Part shown: positions 34,284 through 45,651 of the stretch, piece by piece | Position numbering within the stretch: the stretch's first letter is position 1 | How the letters are laid out: each line of letters starts with the position of its first letter | From: Citrus sinensis | Taxonomy: Eukaryota; Streptophyta; Magnoliopsida; Sapindales; Rutaceae | Assembly (NCBI RefSeq): GCF_022201045.2 | Contig: NC_068558.1 | Location: 35,111,501 to 35,175,500, forward strand | DNA length: 64,000 nucleotides | Direction: 5' to 3' | Made by a program: the position numbers and the translations under genes | Notes under the pieces: model-generated | Seen by the model: the letters and a program-made list of their open reading frames with translations, nothing else | Database searches by the model: none | What the model was told of the DNA's origin: nothing

Positions 34284-37200
34284 CTAGGTGAATACATGTC
34301 TAATCTCAGGTGGGAAATTTTCCACCCAGACAAAAGATTCCAACTTTTCTAAGGCAACTTTAGCTAAAAGATGAGCACTAATATTAATATTACAGGCTCT
34401 GGGCACATATTTTGTTTCAAAAGAACTGAAGGTTTTCTTCAAGCTCTGAATTTCCGAGATAGTCCAGCAAATCTCTGTTAAATTTCTCTCTCTATCGTTT
34501 ATCAGGTCTGCTACTTCTTGAGAATCTGTTTCCAGAATTATTGATTGCATACCCATCTGCTGAGCTATTTGCACTCCCCATTCAGCTGCTTCTGCCTCCA
34601 CTATTGATACTCCTCCGTTGAATTTTACAGCTTTTATGCCTGCAGCCATGCATTTTCTAGAGGAGTCTCTGATTATTGCACCTAATCCAGCGCAACTCTT
34701 TTTTGAATCAGTAGCTGCATCAACATTGAGCTTTAGCCATCCCTGGGGTGGGGGAGTCCAAACTGATTGCTTTAGCTTCTGCAATTTTCCTCCATTCGTA
34801 ATCTCTGGGAACTGAGTTCTTCTGAAAGCCTCATTAATTGCTCCAGCTTTGGCCATTGATAGTCTTGGATCTAACTTCAAATCTTCAAAGACCAGTTTGT
34901 TTCTGTCATACCAGATCACCCAGAGAATAGTCATCAGCATTTCCATATCGTCTCTACTTAGCTTCTTCTGCACCCTCATTAAGTCTCCCAAGATATCAGT
35001 ATTTCCCATTTCCTGAAAAGAACTAGCCAAAGGTGAGAGTTGCCAAACTTTCTTTGCAGCTTTACAAGTAATTGGGGCATGTAATGTGTTTTCCACTCTA
35101 TTGCCACAACGTTTACAGTAGGCTTCATGAATAATCTTTCGCTTCCACAAATTTTCAGCTGTGGGCAGTAGATTTTTTGCTGCCCTCCAAATGAAAATCT
35201 TGATTTTAGCAGGGAGAGTGAGCTTCCAGATGACATTCCAGTTACTACTACTACTGTTAGAGCAAGCAGGAGAGTCTGGAAATTTTAACTTTAGAGCCAC
35301 TTGGTATCCACTTTTCACTGTATATTTCCCTCTTTTATCGTAATGCCATATAACTTCATCTTCACTTTGTCTCCTAGGCAAGGGAATGCTTAGAATGGCT
35401 TCTGCATCATCCTTCACAAAGTTTTGCTGAATCAGGTCTGTCTTCCAATTATTTTCGTTGTCTACCAGTATTGAAACAATGGTATCTATAGGCATTTTAA
35501 TTATGGAGAGTGGCTTGAATGTTGATGGTCTTGGGATCCAGTTGCCTCTGTACACTGATGTTTTCTCCCTATTTCCAATTCTCCATCTATGTCCATTGTG
35601 AATGACCTGCCTTCCCCACATTATACTTCTCCAGATATAGGATGGATTTGACCCTATAGAGGCTCTAAGAAAATCAGTCCTAGGGAAATACCTTGCCTTC
35701 AGTACTCTAGCTGCTAAGGATTCAGGATTTTGAATTAGTCTCCAGCTTTGTTTCGCAACTAATGCTTGGTTAAAGCTTGATATGTCTCTGAACCCCATCC
35801 CCCCTCTAATCTTGGCTCTACTCATTTCCTCCCATCTTGTCCAAGAAATGCCTTTCTTGTCTTTCTTCTTGCTCCACCAAAAACCAGCAATATTTCTTTG
35901 AATGTCATCACAGAGCCCCATTGGAATCTTAAAGACACTCATAGCATAGGCTGGAACAGCTTGTGCCAAAGGTTTGATCAGGACTTCTTTACCCCCACTC
36001 GAGAAGAGCTTTTGCTGCCAGCTAGATATCTTGCTCTGAATTTTCAGTTTGATCTCGTTGAAAAAAGTCTTTTTCTTTCTCCCGATCATAGATGGCAATC
36101 CCAGATATTTCTCGTGTCTTGACACAACATTGATCTGGAAAATTCTTTTAATATCTTCGGCTTGCTTTGTTGGAACATTTCCACTAAAAAACATGCAAGA
36201 TTTGTCATAATTGAAGATTTGTCCAGAGGCTGTGGCACAGCACTCAAAAATGTTCTTTAAATGCTGGCAGTCTTTGATTGAAGCTTGTGAGAAAATCAAG
36301 CTGTCATCTGCAAATAAAAGATGAGAAATGGATATTTGTTGTCCAAATCTCAGCCCCTGAATTTGTTTTTTCCTCTCAGCTTGTATCAACAAATTTGAAA
36401 ACGCTTCAGCACAAATTATAAACAAGTATGGGATAGCGGGCAACCTTGTCTCAAGCCCCTTTGAGGGGTGATCATCCCCTGAGGGACTCCATTGATGATT
36501 ATAGAAAAAGTTGCAGAGGTAATGCACTTCATTATCAGATTAACAACATTCTCCTCAAATCCTAATCTACCCATAGTCATCCTTAAAAACTCTCATGCCA
36601 CCCTATCATAAGCTCTACTTATGTCTAACTTCAAAGCTACCAATCCCTTTTTTTTCCCTTTGCTATGTCTAATCTTATGAAGGCATTCATACCCAACTAT
36701 GATATTGTCAGTTATCAATCTGTTGGGGATGAAAGCACTCTGAGAAGCATCAATGACATTATGCAAAATAGTTTTCAATCTTTTAGCCACTGTTTTGGCA
36801 ATGATTCTATAGATTACATTGTAAAGGCTTATTGGTCTGAATTCGGTCACTTTCCTAGGCTTGGCACACTTAGGGATTAGAGCTATATAGGTGTGGTTTA
36901 AAGGAGCAATTGTACCTGAGTTATTGAGGATGTGAAGGCATGTAGATATGACTCCTTCCTTTACAGATTTCCAATGCTTCTGATAAAAAGCAGCAGGTAA
37001 CCCATCAGGTCCGGGAGCCTTAGTTGGACACATTTGGGCCAGTGCTTCTGTAATCTCCTCCTCTGTGTATGGCTGGCTCATGTATGCGTTCATTTCTGGT
37101 GACACTTTTGGCTTCAATCCTCTCAGGGCATCTTCCATCTGATCTTTGGTGGGGCTGGAAGTTGAGAATAAAGCTGCAAAATACTCACAAAATTGATTAG

Positions 37201-38398
37201 CAATTTCTCCAGCCTCTTCGATCTAATTGCCGTGAGCATCTTCTATTCCCCATATTTTATTTTTCCTCTTTCTAGATGAGGCTTTGTGATGGAAAAATTT
37301 CGTGTTTTTATCTCCCGCTGTAAGCCAATCTTCCCTGGACCTCTGTTTCCAATAAATCTCTTCATCCAGTAAGAGATGATGGATCTGTCTTTCAACGCTT
37401 CTCAATTCTTCAACACTTTCACCCATCCGTTTGTGTTGCTGAATATCCTTGATTCTGTTGACCAGCTCTTCAAGCTTCTTTTTATTACCTCCAAAAGTCC
37501 TCTTGCTCCAGTGAATGAGACCAGCAAGAGAAACTTTGCTAACAAGCTTAAAGAGCTGAACTACATCAGCCCCCTCCCACTTCCCATGCTTAGCCCAATT
37601 CTCCTCAATAATTTCTCGGCACTCATCATAAGAGCTCTAGAAATCCTCGTAGTGAGCTCGAGAGAAGCATTTCCTCTTATAATGCCATTCCTCATCTTTG
37701 CTTTTAACAACCATCAATACTGGGTTATGATCAGAACACCATGTAACTAGATTAGTTGCAGCTTGGTCCTGAAACAGATTTGACCATTCTTTGCTGCACA
37801 AAAATCTGTCTAACCGTTCCTCAATGAAGTGGATTCCAGACCTCCTATTGGACCATGTGAATGGGTAACCATTATATCCCACATCTCTAAGATGACAATC
37901 CTCAACAGCTTCTCTAAAGTCAATGATCATACTCGGCTCCTTATCATTCCCTCCATTTTTCTCATTCAAGTGCATTATTTCGTTAAAATCACCGAAACAA
38001 AGCCAAGGGGATGATGACAAACCTGCTAGCCTTCTTAGAAGAGTCCACGTGTATTTCTTTTAGTTTGTTTTTGGATGACCGTATATCCTAGTACATCTCA
38101 TCTGGTCTCCATTTTTAGTTGCTATCTCTGCATCAATGTGGTGGCTGCTAAATGAGGAAATATTCACATTTGTTTCCGAATTCCATAGCATAGCTAAACC
38201 CCCGCTCTTTCCTTTACTGCTCACTGCAAAATAATTTTCCATCTTTAGCTTTTTGCCAGCATTATTCATACATACAGTCGTCAGTTTTGTTTCACACAAG
38301 AAAATCAACTGAGGCCTGTACAAATTGAGGAATTTTTTCAGGGCTATGAACGTCCGGTCATTCCCCAATCCCCGGACGTTCCAGCTCAAGATTTTCAT
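34284..38398 (-). pseudogene. LINE-1 ORF2: endonuclease, reverse transcriptase, RNase H
   Basis: In order: AP-type endonuclease (ILSWNVRGLG, CFGDFNEI, CSDHNPVL); reverse transcriptase (KAPGPDGLPAAFYQ, LALIPK-type, [31 protein letters not shown]); an RT-associated zinc finger (CKRCGNRVENTLHAPITC); and RNase H (LNVDAATDS, EAEAAEWG, LETDSQEV). Damage includes in-frame stops at 38060, 37637, 37223 and 36593 (the last replaces Trp after AYDRVA) and a one-base loss near 36431, after GCPLS. From there to 34284 the frame is open for over 700 codons, so the damage is modest. Confidence 0.92.
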
Positions 38399-38534
38399 GG
38401 CTGTCGGCGGGGCTGCTCCTCAGCCTTCGCCGATTGAATTACTGCATGGTGGGTTTGTTCCCTGTCCACTTCTTCCAGACCCTCCCAGTGAAGCTTTTGT
38501 TTGTGTGGAAGCCGATTGTAAATGTTGGCTTTGG

Positions 38535-39884
38535 CTAAAGAAAAGTTGTGGGGGCTTTGAATTCTAGTCTTTTTATAGTTTGGGCTTGGCTTTGGTGATT
38601 CCCCCCCCCCCCCCCCAGCCTTTTTCCTCTAATTGGCCCATATTCTGTGTGCCCTTTTTTAATTACATTCCTAGCTTGAAGTTTCCATTTTCTTCGCTTG
38701 GGCCCAGCATTTTTTGTTCCCCGCCTCTCATCTACCACTTCCTTTTGCCTGGGGCTTTGACTAGAAATTGTATTTGACTCCAAAGTTGCTGCCACTCTCA
38801 AATTGGCTCCCTCCCTATTTTCATTTCCCGCTTCTTCTCTCTGTTTCCCATAGCCACTTGGGCTGTCAGCTATGTTTGCAGCAGTAGCTATGCTGGGTTG
38901 CTTCTGCATAGTGTCATACTGCTTCCTTGGTTCCAACATCATTTGCATTAATTGCTCACCTGTCTTTTCTGTTTGGCTTTCCTTCTCACCCGGATTTGGT
39001 TTATTTGACCCGAATTCGTTTCCATCTGGATCTAGGCCATTCTGATGTGGCTGGCTTCTCCTCTGGCTCTCTTGCTCCGTGAAGCCATGATTTTGCTGCT
39101 CCCCCCTCCAATTCCATTTGTCTCTTCCGCGATTTATTCTGGTTTTTTCTGCTTTTGATAGTGCCCTTATATAAACCCCGTAAGGCAGATTTTCTTTTGA
39201 TTGCCCTTCATATAAAGCACATTCTTTGAACTGATGCCCAATAGTACCACAACAGAAGCAGAAGTCTGGAAGTCGTTCGTACAAGACCGGCAATTCCACC
39301 TCATCGTTATCATCCAACTCCAAGAAGACCATTTTTTCTAATGGTTTTTTAATGTTGATGGAAATTCTGATTCTCGCATATGAACCAATGCATTCCCCAT
39401 CCTCATCTGTTTCTACTTCCATAACCTCTCCTATCAGCTCCCCTAGTTTTTGAACGTTTTCTCGATCCATACATACTATAGGCATATTATGAATTTGCAC
39501 CCAGAAAGCTGCATGCGTGAATTCCTCCTTTCTCATATTTCCAATCCCACTAGGTTCCTTTAATACAATCAAAGATCTGTCAGAGTGCCAAGGTCCTCCT
39601 GCCATCACCTTTTTTTTATCTGTTTCCAGACCAAACTTAAAAAGGAAGATATTGTTGCCCAAGCTTTCAACTTTCACCTCTTTTATTGTTCTCCATGCTT
39701 GTGCTAAGGCGGTTTTGATTCCTTCTATATGTATGCTTCGAGCCAACAAAACTTTGCCCACTAACGAGTTTGCCATTATGCGTCCCCCTTGCCCTTGAGT
39801 TCCACCTCGAAGCAAAAGTTTTCTTTCATGGCCGTCTCGTATGGAGATAGCTTTGCATTTCCGTATTAACTCCTCTGTATCCAT
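38535..39884 (-). CDS. LINE-1 ORF1: CCHC zinc-knuckle nucleic-acid-binding protein
   Basis: An open 449-codon frame from ATG 39884. The N-terminal half is a DUF4283-type domain (LARSIHIEGIKTALAQAW, MAGGPWHSDRSLIVL, FWVQIHNMP), followed by a zinc knuckle CFCCGTIGHQFKEC (C-x2-C-x4-H-x4-C) at about residue 212, then a polar tail. Such proteins bind LINE RNA as a ribonucleoprotein partner of ORF2. It is separated from ORF2 by 136 bases. A 16-base poly-C run at 38601-38616 (poly-G, Gly codons, in sense) near the end is prone to sequencing error. Confidence 0.85.
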   Translation of the reverse strand: MDTEELIRKCKAISIRDGHERKLLLRGGTQGQGGRIMANSLVGKVLLARSIHIEGIKTALAQAWRTIKEVKVESLGNNIFLFKFGLETDKKKVMAGGPWHSDRSLIVLKEPSGIGNMRKEEFTHAAFWVQIHNMPIVCMDRENVQKLGELIGEVMEVETDEDGECIGSYARIRISINIKKPLEKMVFLELDDNDEVELPVLYERLPDFCFCCGTIGHQFKECALYEGQSKENLPYGVYIRALSKAEKTRINRGRDKWNWRGEQQNHGFTEQESQRRSQPHQNGLDPDGNEFGSNKPNPGEKESQTEKTGEQLMQMMLEPRKQYDTMQKQPSIATAANIADSPSGYGKQREEAGNENREGANLRVAATLESNTISSQSPRQKEVVDERRGTKNAGPKRRKWKLQARNVIKKGHTEYGPIRGKRLGGGGGNHQSQAQTIKRLEFKAPTTFL

Positions 39885-40151
39885 TGTTATTGACCCACAC
39901 CTAACTCCACCTATTTACTTCCCTGAGATTCCAGAACTCTTTACAGTCTCTCATTTTTATAAATGCACTCCCCTACTACCATACTCTAAGAAATAACAGA
40001 ACTAATCACTCAGTTCAAAGAGTGAGAAATAGAGCCATTAAAGCTCAAAATCTACTCCATTCTTTTGTTCTCTTTCGGAGAGAAAGAGAGCATTCAAGAA
40101 AGAGACCTCTTCAACCACATCTTTTTATTTGCACTATGAGGCCAAAAGATT

Positions 40152-40408
40152 AAATCATAAAGTAATGGGACTGTATTATCATACATGATTTTGCTTTAAC
40201 TGTAGTTGATTTCATCAAATATGAAATCGATGGATATTATTATTTAAATTACACAAGACTAAGATAGATTGAGATAATCAAGAGTGTCTTCAAATATTCC
40301 TTGTTTTCTTCTTTGATATGTAGACTTAGAACTACAAACCATCTGTGTCGTCCGCCAAAAAAAGGCAATCTAATGCTCAAATCAAGTGTTTAGTTGATAA
40401 AAGAAGAT
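40152..40408. other. Spacer right of LINE-1
   Basis: AT-rich sequence without a recognised gene or repeat. Confidence 0.45.
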
Positions 40409-41365
40409 ATAGGCTCCGTTTGGGATTGAGGTTGAAATTCAATAAGCTGTTTATTTCATAATTTTTGACAAATATAGTGTTTGGTAAACTTTGTAAAATC
40501 TACTTATTTTATAATTTTTTCTATTTTAACAATAGCTTTTAAAAGCAAGTAGAAGGTTATTTTTCATGAGCAACTTATTAAATAAGTCACCACTCCTTTT
40601 TAAATTAAATTCTTTTTATAACCTTAATATTTCAACAAAAAGATAATTATGTCTTATTTTTTCATGCACCTAATATATAAACCACAAGATATCATATTAC
40701 CAATATAATCAAATTACCCTTACAATTATCAAGTTTTGATCCAGTAAATTTATATTTTTTATACTTTACTTTTATTTTCTATTATAAAATTTAATAAAAC
40801 TTGCGTATGATTACATAAATTTTATTTGAACTATGAACAATTTCACATGGAATTTAACCATTACTTTTAAAATCAATTTCATAACTATTGATTTTAACAT
40901 TCAATCATTTTTTTTTCTATATACAAGGTGCTTATTGCAATAACTTTAATATGAATGTAATGCATATTACTTTTGTATTTTATTTGGATTATGTATTAGT
41001 ATAAATTTTTATTATATTTTATGTAACAAATTATGAAGTTCATTAGATTCTATATGAGTTTTTTTTTTTTTACTTTATGCAATTTTATGTATTTTAAAAA
41101 GAAAAAGACATGTCTAAACATTATTAAACATACCCTAAAAGATAAAAGGTAATCTAAGATAATGTCTATTTTTGTTATTATATAATAAAATACTACTTTC
41201 GTAATAAAATTTACCAACGCATGTACACTACTTTTTAAACTCAAGCAACCGTAACAGCACAGTTTACCAAATACCAAGCTACTTTTTTAATCAGCAGTTT
41301 ATTTCATCCACACAACAGAAGCAGCTTATTTAATCAGTCACCGCAACCCTAAACTGCCTCATAAC
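40409..41365. mobile_element. Possible non-autonomous DNA transposon, about 0.95 kb
   Basis: The left end GGCTCCGTTTGGGATTGAGG and the complement of the right end (about GGCAGTTTAGGGTTGCGG) form an imperfect inverted repeat, and both sides continue with related 'aataagctg' and 'ttggta' phrases in opposite orientation. The interior is AT-rich and non-coding. No convincing TSD was found, so the boundaries and class (hAT-like) are tentative. Confidence 0.45.
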
Positions 41366-41691
41366 ATGAGAGAAATTTGGAAAAAATGTGAAATTGTTAT
41401 CGAATATAGAATGAATAGTGCCAGTTAAATTTTCCACTGCTTATAGGCAGTTACTTTAAGCATGAAAATGAATTGCTTCTCTTGAGTGGACGTGAGTCGT
41501 CTTTTTTTATATATATTTTGGATTTTGGTTTTCTCTTCTTTTTTTCTGTCTGTGGGGAATTTTTATGCCTATAACCATGGAGAGACTCGTAAGTCGAACC
41601 CTCCACCATATGGATAAGGAGTTATTGGCATCTTACTTGTTCTAGTATTTCTAAAAGTTTTATTTTGTCAATGAGTCCGTTTGTTGTGACA

Positions 41692-42320
41692 ATCCCAGAT
41701 TGTCTGGCAATATTAATGAGGTGATAGAGAAAAATAGAAATAATCAAACAAAATGCACAATGATATATATGTTTCGGCTTTTTATCCTATGTAAATGGGT
41801 AAGGACAAAGAAGAATATTTTACTATAAAAATAGAGAATATAAGTATTATAATATTTATCTCACAATCCAAAACCCAAATAGTCCCAAACTCACAAAACA
41901 CTCAAAAACACTTCAACTCTGTCAAATGCTAAAGAATTACTTCTCACAAAACACTCAAAGTTCTCAAATTGTTAGAGAACTTCACTCACGCTCCAATGCC
42001 CCTTTCTTCCAAGACCTCTCTATATTTATAGTGAAAGTGAGCCTTCAATTTTCAAATAATTCGGGACCAACTCCCCTGAAATAGCCTCCATTTGAGCTTG
42101 ATAATCTTGACTTTTATAAGCCATCAAATGAACACGATAGTCGCCAACGTGATGAATAATGGAGCCGAATTTATCTTGCATGCCATCATGCATGAAATTA
42201 AGTCAGGGAGCATTTACGGAAGGCTTAACTATTGCTTCCAAATGGCAAAATGGCCATTTCAAAAATGCGAAGAAAGTGGCCTAGAGAGCTCGTGATGAAA
42301 TCGCCATAACTGTTTCAACA
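41692..42320 (+). mobile_element. Possible solo LTR (Copia-like), about 630 bp
   Basis: Begins TGTTGTGACAATCCC and ends TTTCAACA, giving TGTTG...CAACA ends. A TATA-like 'ctatatttatag' near 42023 follows a long AC-rich stretch, as in plant LTR promoters. The five flanking bases on each side (CCGTT and GAATC) do not match, and no partner LTR is seen, so this is only a suggestion. Confidence 0.35.
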
Positions 42321-42862
42321 GAATCGTTGTTTATCTTTTAGAAGAATCCCTTATTAGTTAATAACCATATATAATTTTTCTGAAGGAGAGAACACGTACA
42401 CTAAGTTCATATCTAATAAAATTAACTCGATATCGTAATCTTTTTAATCAAAATTTTTTTTATTAAAAAAATAATGATTCCTATCAAAAATCAATTTGGG
42501 ATGCTATACAACTTTAACTTTTGATTTTTTTTTGGTCGGTGGTGGGACTCGACTTTGACTACTATCATTCTGTGTTTCCACTGTCAAAAGTTCCTTTCTT
42601 TCTGTAAATATTTAAATTATTGTCTATCTTTTTATAAGGATCAAAAAAATTTATAGTTTATGATGTGTTTAACATAAACAAGATTTTTCAATGGCTGGCT
42701 TGATAACAACAACAATACTGAATTAAGTAGTCAATAATTTTCATTCTTGGCTGGTATTAATTGCAAAAAATATTTAGTCATTTTCTAGATGTTTATAAAT
42801 TCATCTTGACTTAGACCTCCAGTTTGATGTGTGAAAAGTTACAGGAAATTTTGAAAAAGATC
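42321..42862. other. AT-rich upstream region of the lone TIR exon
   Basis: No gene recognised. Isolated TTGACT motifs occur near 42554 and 42809, ahead of the triple W-box. Confidence 0.45.
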
Positions 42863-42914
42863 TTGACTTGACTTGACTGCTTAATTTGTATTGCCATTTC
42901 AACGCTCTATATAT
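42863..42914 (+). promoter_or_regulatory. Triple overlapping W-box and TATA box of TIR gene
   Basis: TTGACT occurs three times in overlap at 42863-42868, 42868-42873 and 42873-42878 (TTGACTTGACTTGACT). W-boxes are WRKY-factor sites typical of defence promoters. A TATATAT box follows at 42908-42914, and the ATG is at 42998, so spacing fits a compact promoter with an about 55-base leader. Motifs are seen directly; WRKY binding is inferred. Confidence 0.6.
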
Positions 42915-42997
42915 TCAAACTTGGGCATATTTTATTCGTACAACTACACTCTGAAGAATCTATTTTTTCTGTCATAGCATCTGAAAAATTTTCCTTC

Positions 42998-43477
42998 ATG
43001 GCTTCTTCTTCGCTTGCTACAAAAGGCAGATATGATGTCTTCTTAAGTTTCAGAGGGGAGGATACTCGTGATAACTTCACTAGCCATCTATTTGCTGCTT
43101 TGCGTCGAAAAAGAATTAAAATCTTCATTGATGAGGAAGCTAATAGGGGAGACGAGATTTCGCTTGCTCTTTTGAATGCAATTGAAGGCTCAAAGATTTC
43201 CGTAGTCATTTTCTCAAAGAACTATGCTTCTTCGAAGTGGTGCTTGGATGAACTTGTCAAGATTCTTGAAAGCAAGAACCTTAGTGGCCAAATGGTTGTT
43301 CCAGTTTTCTATCATGTTCATCCATCGGATGTTCGGAACCAAACTGGAAGTTTTGGGGATGCTTTTGTTAAGCTTGAAAAACAGTTCAAGGAGCTGCCAG
43401 AAAAAGTTCACAAATGGAGCGGTGCTTTGACTGAAGCATCCAATATATCCGGATGGGATTCTACGAATATGAGGTAA
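42998..43477 (+). CDS. Lone TIR exon / possible TIR-only protein
   Basis: An intact TIR domain: YDVFLSFRGEDTRDNF, E85 at the catalytic position in SSKWCLDELVKI, and VFYHVHPSDVRNQTGSFG. It is homologous to exon 1 of both TNLs with no lesion. The exon would end at 43473 before GTAACT. Read through, the donor itself supplies a TAA (AGG TAA), giving a 159-residue TIR-only protein. No exon 2 follows: a hAT element, AT-rich DNA and a foldback element lie downstream, and the next NB-ARC piece, at 47383, is joined to transposase. TIR-only proteins are known plant NADase immune factors. It may act this way, or it may be a truncated gene. Confidence 0.75.
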   Translation: MASSSLATKGRYDVFLSFRGEDTRDNFTSHLFAALRRKRIKIFIDEEANRGDEISLALLNAIEGSKISVVIFSKNYASSKWCLDELVKILESKNLSGQMVVPVFYHVHPSDVRNQTGSFGDAFVKLEKQFKELPEKVHKWSGALTEASNISGWDSTNMR

Positions 43478-43780
43478 CTCTTAGCTCATCCATCGAGTAA
43501 CGACAACAAGTTGGTTTTTTTTTTTTCCCCTCTTTTAACATGACGTGACAGTAACTAACAAGTATCCATACTAATAAACTGGAACTCAAATGTTGAAATT
43601 CTTAGTGTTAATATCATTTATACATCAAATGTTGAAATTCTTAGTGTTAATATCATTTATACATCTAAGAATAGTAATGATATGAATATAAGCTCCTTGA
43701 ACCAAACTCAGGGTACAAAAAATATTAGTTAGATAAAAAAATATAAAATCAAATTTAATTAGTAAGCGGTCCCACGTGAT
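43478..43780. other. Former TNL intron 1 or spacer
   Basis: Non-coding, with a 39-bp tandem repeat and, at the right edge, the hAT TSD CACGTGAT (43773-43780). Confidence 0.45.
43586..43663 (+). repeat. 39-bp tandem duplication
   Basis: Two identical units, 43586-43624 and 43625-43663, each running from 'tcaaatgttg' to 'tttataca'. Confidence 0.9.
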
Positions 43781-45134
43781 TAGGGATGGCAAAAATCCCC
43801 ACGGGGACGGGTACCCTCGGGGATTTTTCCCATTCGGGGAGGGTACGAGGATAATTTTATACCCAATTTTTTATTCGGGGAGGGGACGGGGAAAATTTTT
43901 TACCCAATTTTTTATTCGGGGAGGGGACGGGGATGAGGTGGAATCCCTATCCCCTAGCCATTTCCCCATTTTAATTTTTAATTTTATTTTTATTTTTAAA
44001 ATTACTAATAAATAAATAAAAAAATTATAAAATATTGTTAAAAATAATAAATATCAAAATAGTTGTATGTTGGGAAAGTGGTCACCCTTTGCCGGGAATT
44101 AGTTGAAGAGTATTAATTGAAGTTTTCACCAACTGTTTATTGCTTTGATTATACTGGTAGTAGTTCTTCTACTAGATCTACAGGGGATTCTTATAAGAAA
44201 GCAACCAAATGGATGACAGGTTTTGATGATTATGTAAACAATGGAGATTGTGCAGTTGTTGCAGATAAATTAGATTAATATTTGGATGAGAAAGTTATAC
44301 CCCGGATGGAAGATTTTAATATTTTGAGTTGGTGGAAGACAAATGCTAATAGGTATCCTACATTAGCTTGAATTGCTAGAGATATTTTGGCAATTCCAAT
44401 TAGTTGCTTCTGAATCAGCTTTTAGCACCAGTGGTAGAGTTGTGAGTCCATACCGTAACAAACTTCATCCAAGCACATTGGAGGCCTTAATGTGCTGTCA
44501 AAGTTGGTTACGAGCTTACAATAGCAGTATGAGTTTATTTTCATTGTAATTATATTATACATTTATTAATATTTGCACTTATAAGTTACGTTACTTATAT
44601 CATTTTCATTGTTTTAGGTTTGAAATCTGAGGCTATCTCTCAATTTGCCACATTTCTTGAGGAAGAACAGGAGGAGCAGGACGAGCAGGAGGTAAATAGT
44701 TTTATTAAAAATATTAATTAAGTATTTACATTTATTTCATTTATTTTATTGCCGATATAAAAATAATTTTTTTTTATTGTAGGATTATGAAGATTGAGTC
44801 ATTGACAAAGATAATTATTTTAATAATTTATATTTTGAATGTGACTTTGTAATGGATCAATATTAATGTAAGATATATTTTGAACTTTATTTTTATCTGA
44901 ATTTTTTATTTTAATATGATTAATTTAAAATCAAAAATAAAAAAATGTATTAGACTATTAGTTATTCGGGGATCGGGGACCCTCGGGGATCCCCTGTTAT
45001 TATTCGGGGAGGGGATGAAGATTCTCTCAAGCAATTCTGACGGGGACGGGGAGGGGACGGGGACATATGCAAAATATTGGGGATGGGTATGGAGAGATTG
45101 GTCCCCTCCCCTCCCCTCCCCATTGCCATCCCTA
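43781..45134 (+). mobile_element. hAT transposon, internally deleted, 8-bp TSD
   Basis: Termini are TAGGGATGGCAA and TTGCCATCCCTA, perfect 12-bp inverted repeats, flanked by CACGTGAT on both sides (43773-43780, 45135-45142). Subterminal regions are dense in G-rich phrases such as 'cggggatttttcc' and 'ggggaggggacggg'. Only the C-terminal end of a transposase remains inside, so it is a non-autonomous deletion derivative of 1354 bp. The perfect TSD and ends suggest a fairly recent insertion. Confidence 0.93.
44080..44800 (+). pseudogene. hAT transposase C-terminal dimerisation-domain remnant
   Basis: Translated pieces read FNILSWWKTNANRYPTLA, IARDILAIP, then (frame changed by a small deletion near 44403) SESAFSTSGRVVSPYRNKL and HPSTLEALMCCQSWL: the hAT family dimerisation motif set. 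Two stops (before YLDEKV and after PTLA) break it. An acidic tail rich in Glu/Gln (about 44655-44690) follows an intron-like gap, then a stop near 44798. It cannot give active transposase. Confidence 0.8.
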
Positions 45135-45142
45135 CACGTGAT

Positions 45143-45642
45143 GAAAATTATTCGACGAATATTGTATTTAAAAATTGATCAATTAGTAAAAATGCCTGAA
45201 CCCCTTTCATTATTGATGTAAAATTATTAAGAAATTTCTTTAGGAAAAATGCCACTCACACCTCGAGATTTGCTTAAATGATCATGTAAACTGCCTTAGT
45301 ATCATAAATAATCATACAAATCCCCTAATTTCATAAATAACTATAACGCTCTTTGATTAAAACAACTCAAATAAATATAAAAATAGTAATAAGATAAAAA
45401 TAATAAATAAATAGCATATGATGCAAATAAAATATTACAATAAGTATAATTAACAAAATAATGTATATAATGAAAATTTATTTTAATATTAATTTATTAT
45501 TAGTCTATCCTGATGGATTTTATTAATACTAAAATCTGTTTATCCAAAAATTTAAGATTTATACTAATGTAGACATAATTAAAAAAAATATTGAAAATAA
45601 AATAATATAAATTTTAAAAAATACTGTGAATGTTAGATATAA
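45143..45642. other. AT-rich spacer
   Basis: Very AT-rich, no gene or repeat recognised. Confidence 0.5.
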
Positions 45643-45651
45643 TTATTTTAA

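Larger units (their letters stand above)
34245..40135 (-). mobile_element. LINE-1: full-length L1-type retrotransposon
   Basis: The element reads right to left: about 250 bases of 5' UTR (39885-40135), ORF1 (38535-39884), ORF2 (34284-38398) and a short A-rich 3' end (T-rich on the plus strand at 34245-34256). It is bracketed by ATGAGGCCAGAAGATT (34229-34244) and ATGAGGCCAAAAGATT (40136-40151), a 16-bp target-site duplication with one change. The presence of both the tail and the 5' UTR next to the duplication indicates a full-length 5.9 kb insertion. It is now inactive because ORF2 is broken. Confidence 0.92.

Noticed and set aside
42092..42295. 67-codon frame
   Set aside because: It sits in the possible solo LTR and has no recognisable domain.
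43586..43663. CRISPR-like or satellite array
   Set aside because: There are only two adjacent units with no spacers, so it is a simple tandem duplication in a plant genome.
43776..44015. 79-codon Gly/Phe-rich frame
   Set aside because: It is the GC-rich subterminal repeat region of the hAT element, not a gene.
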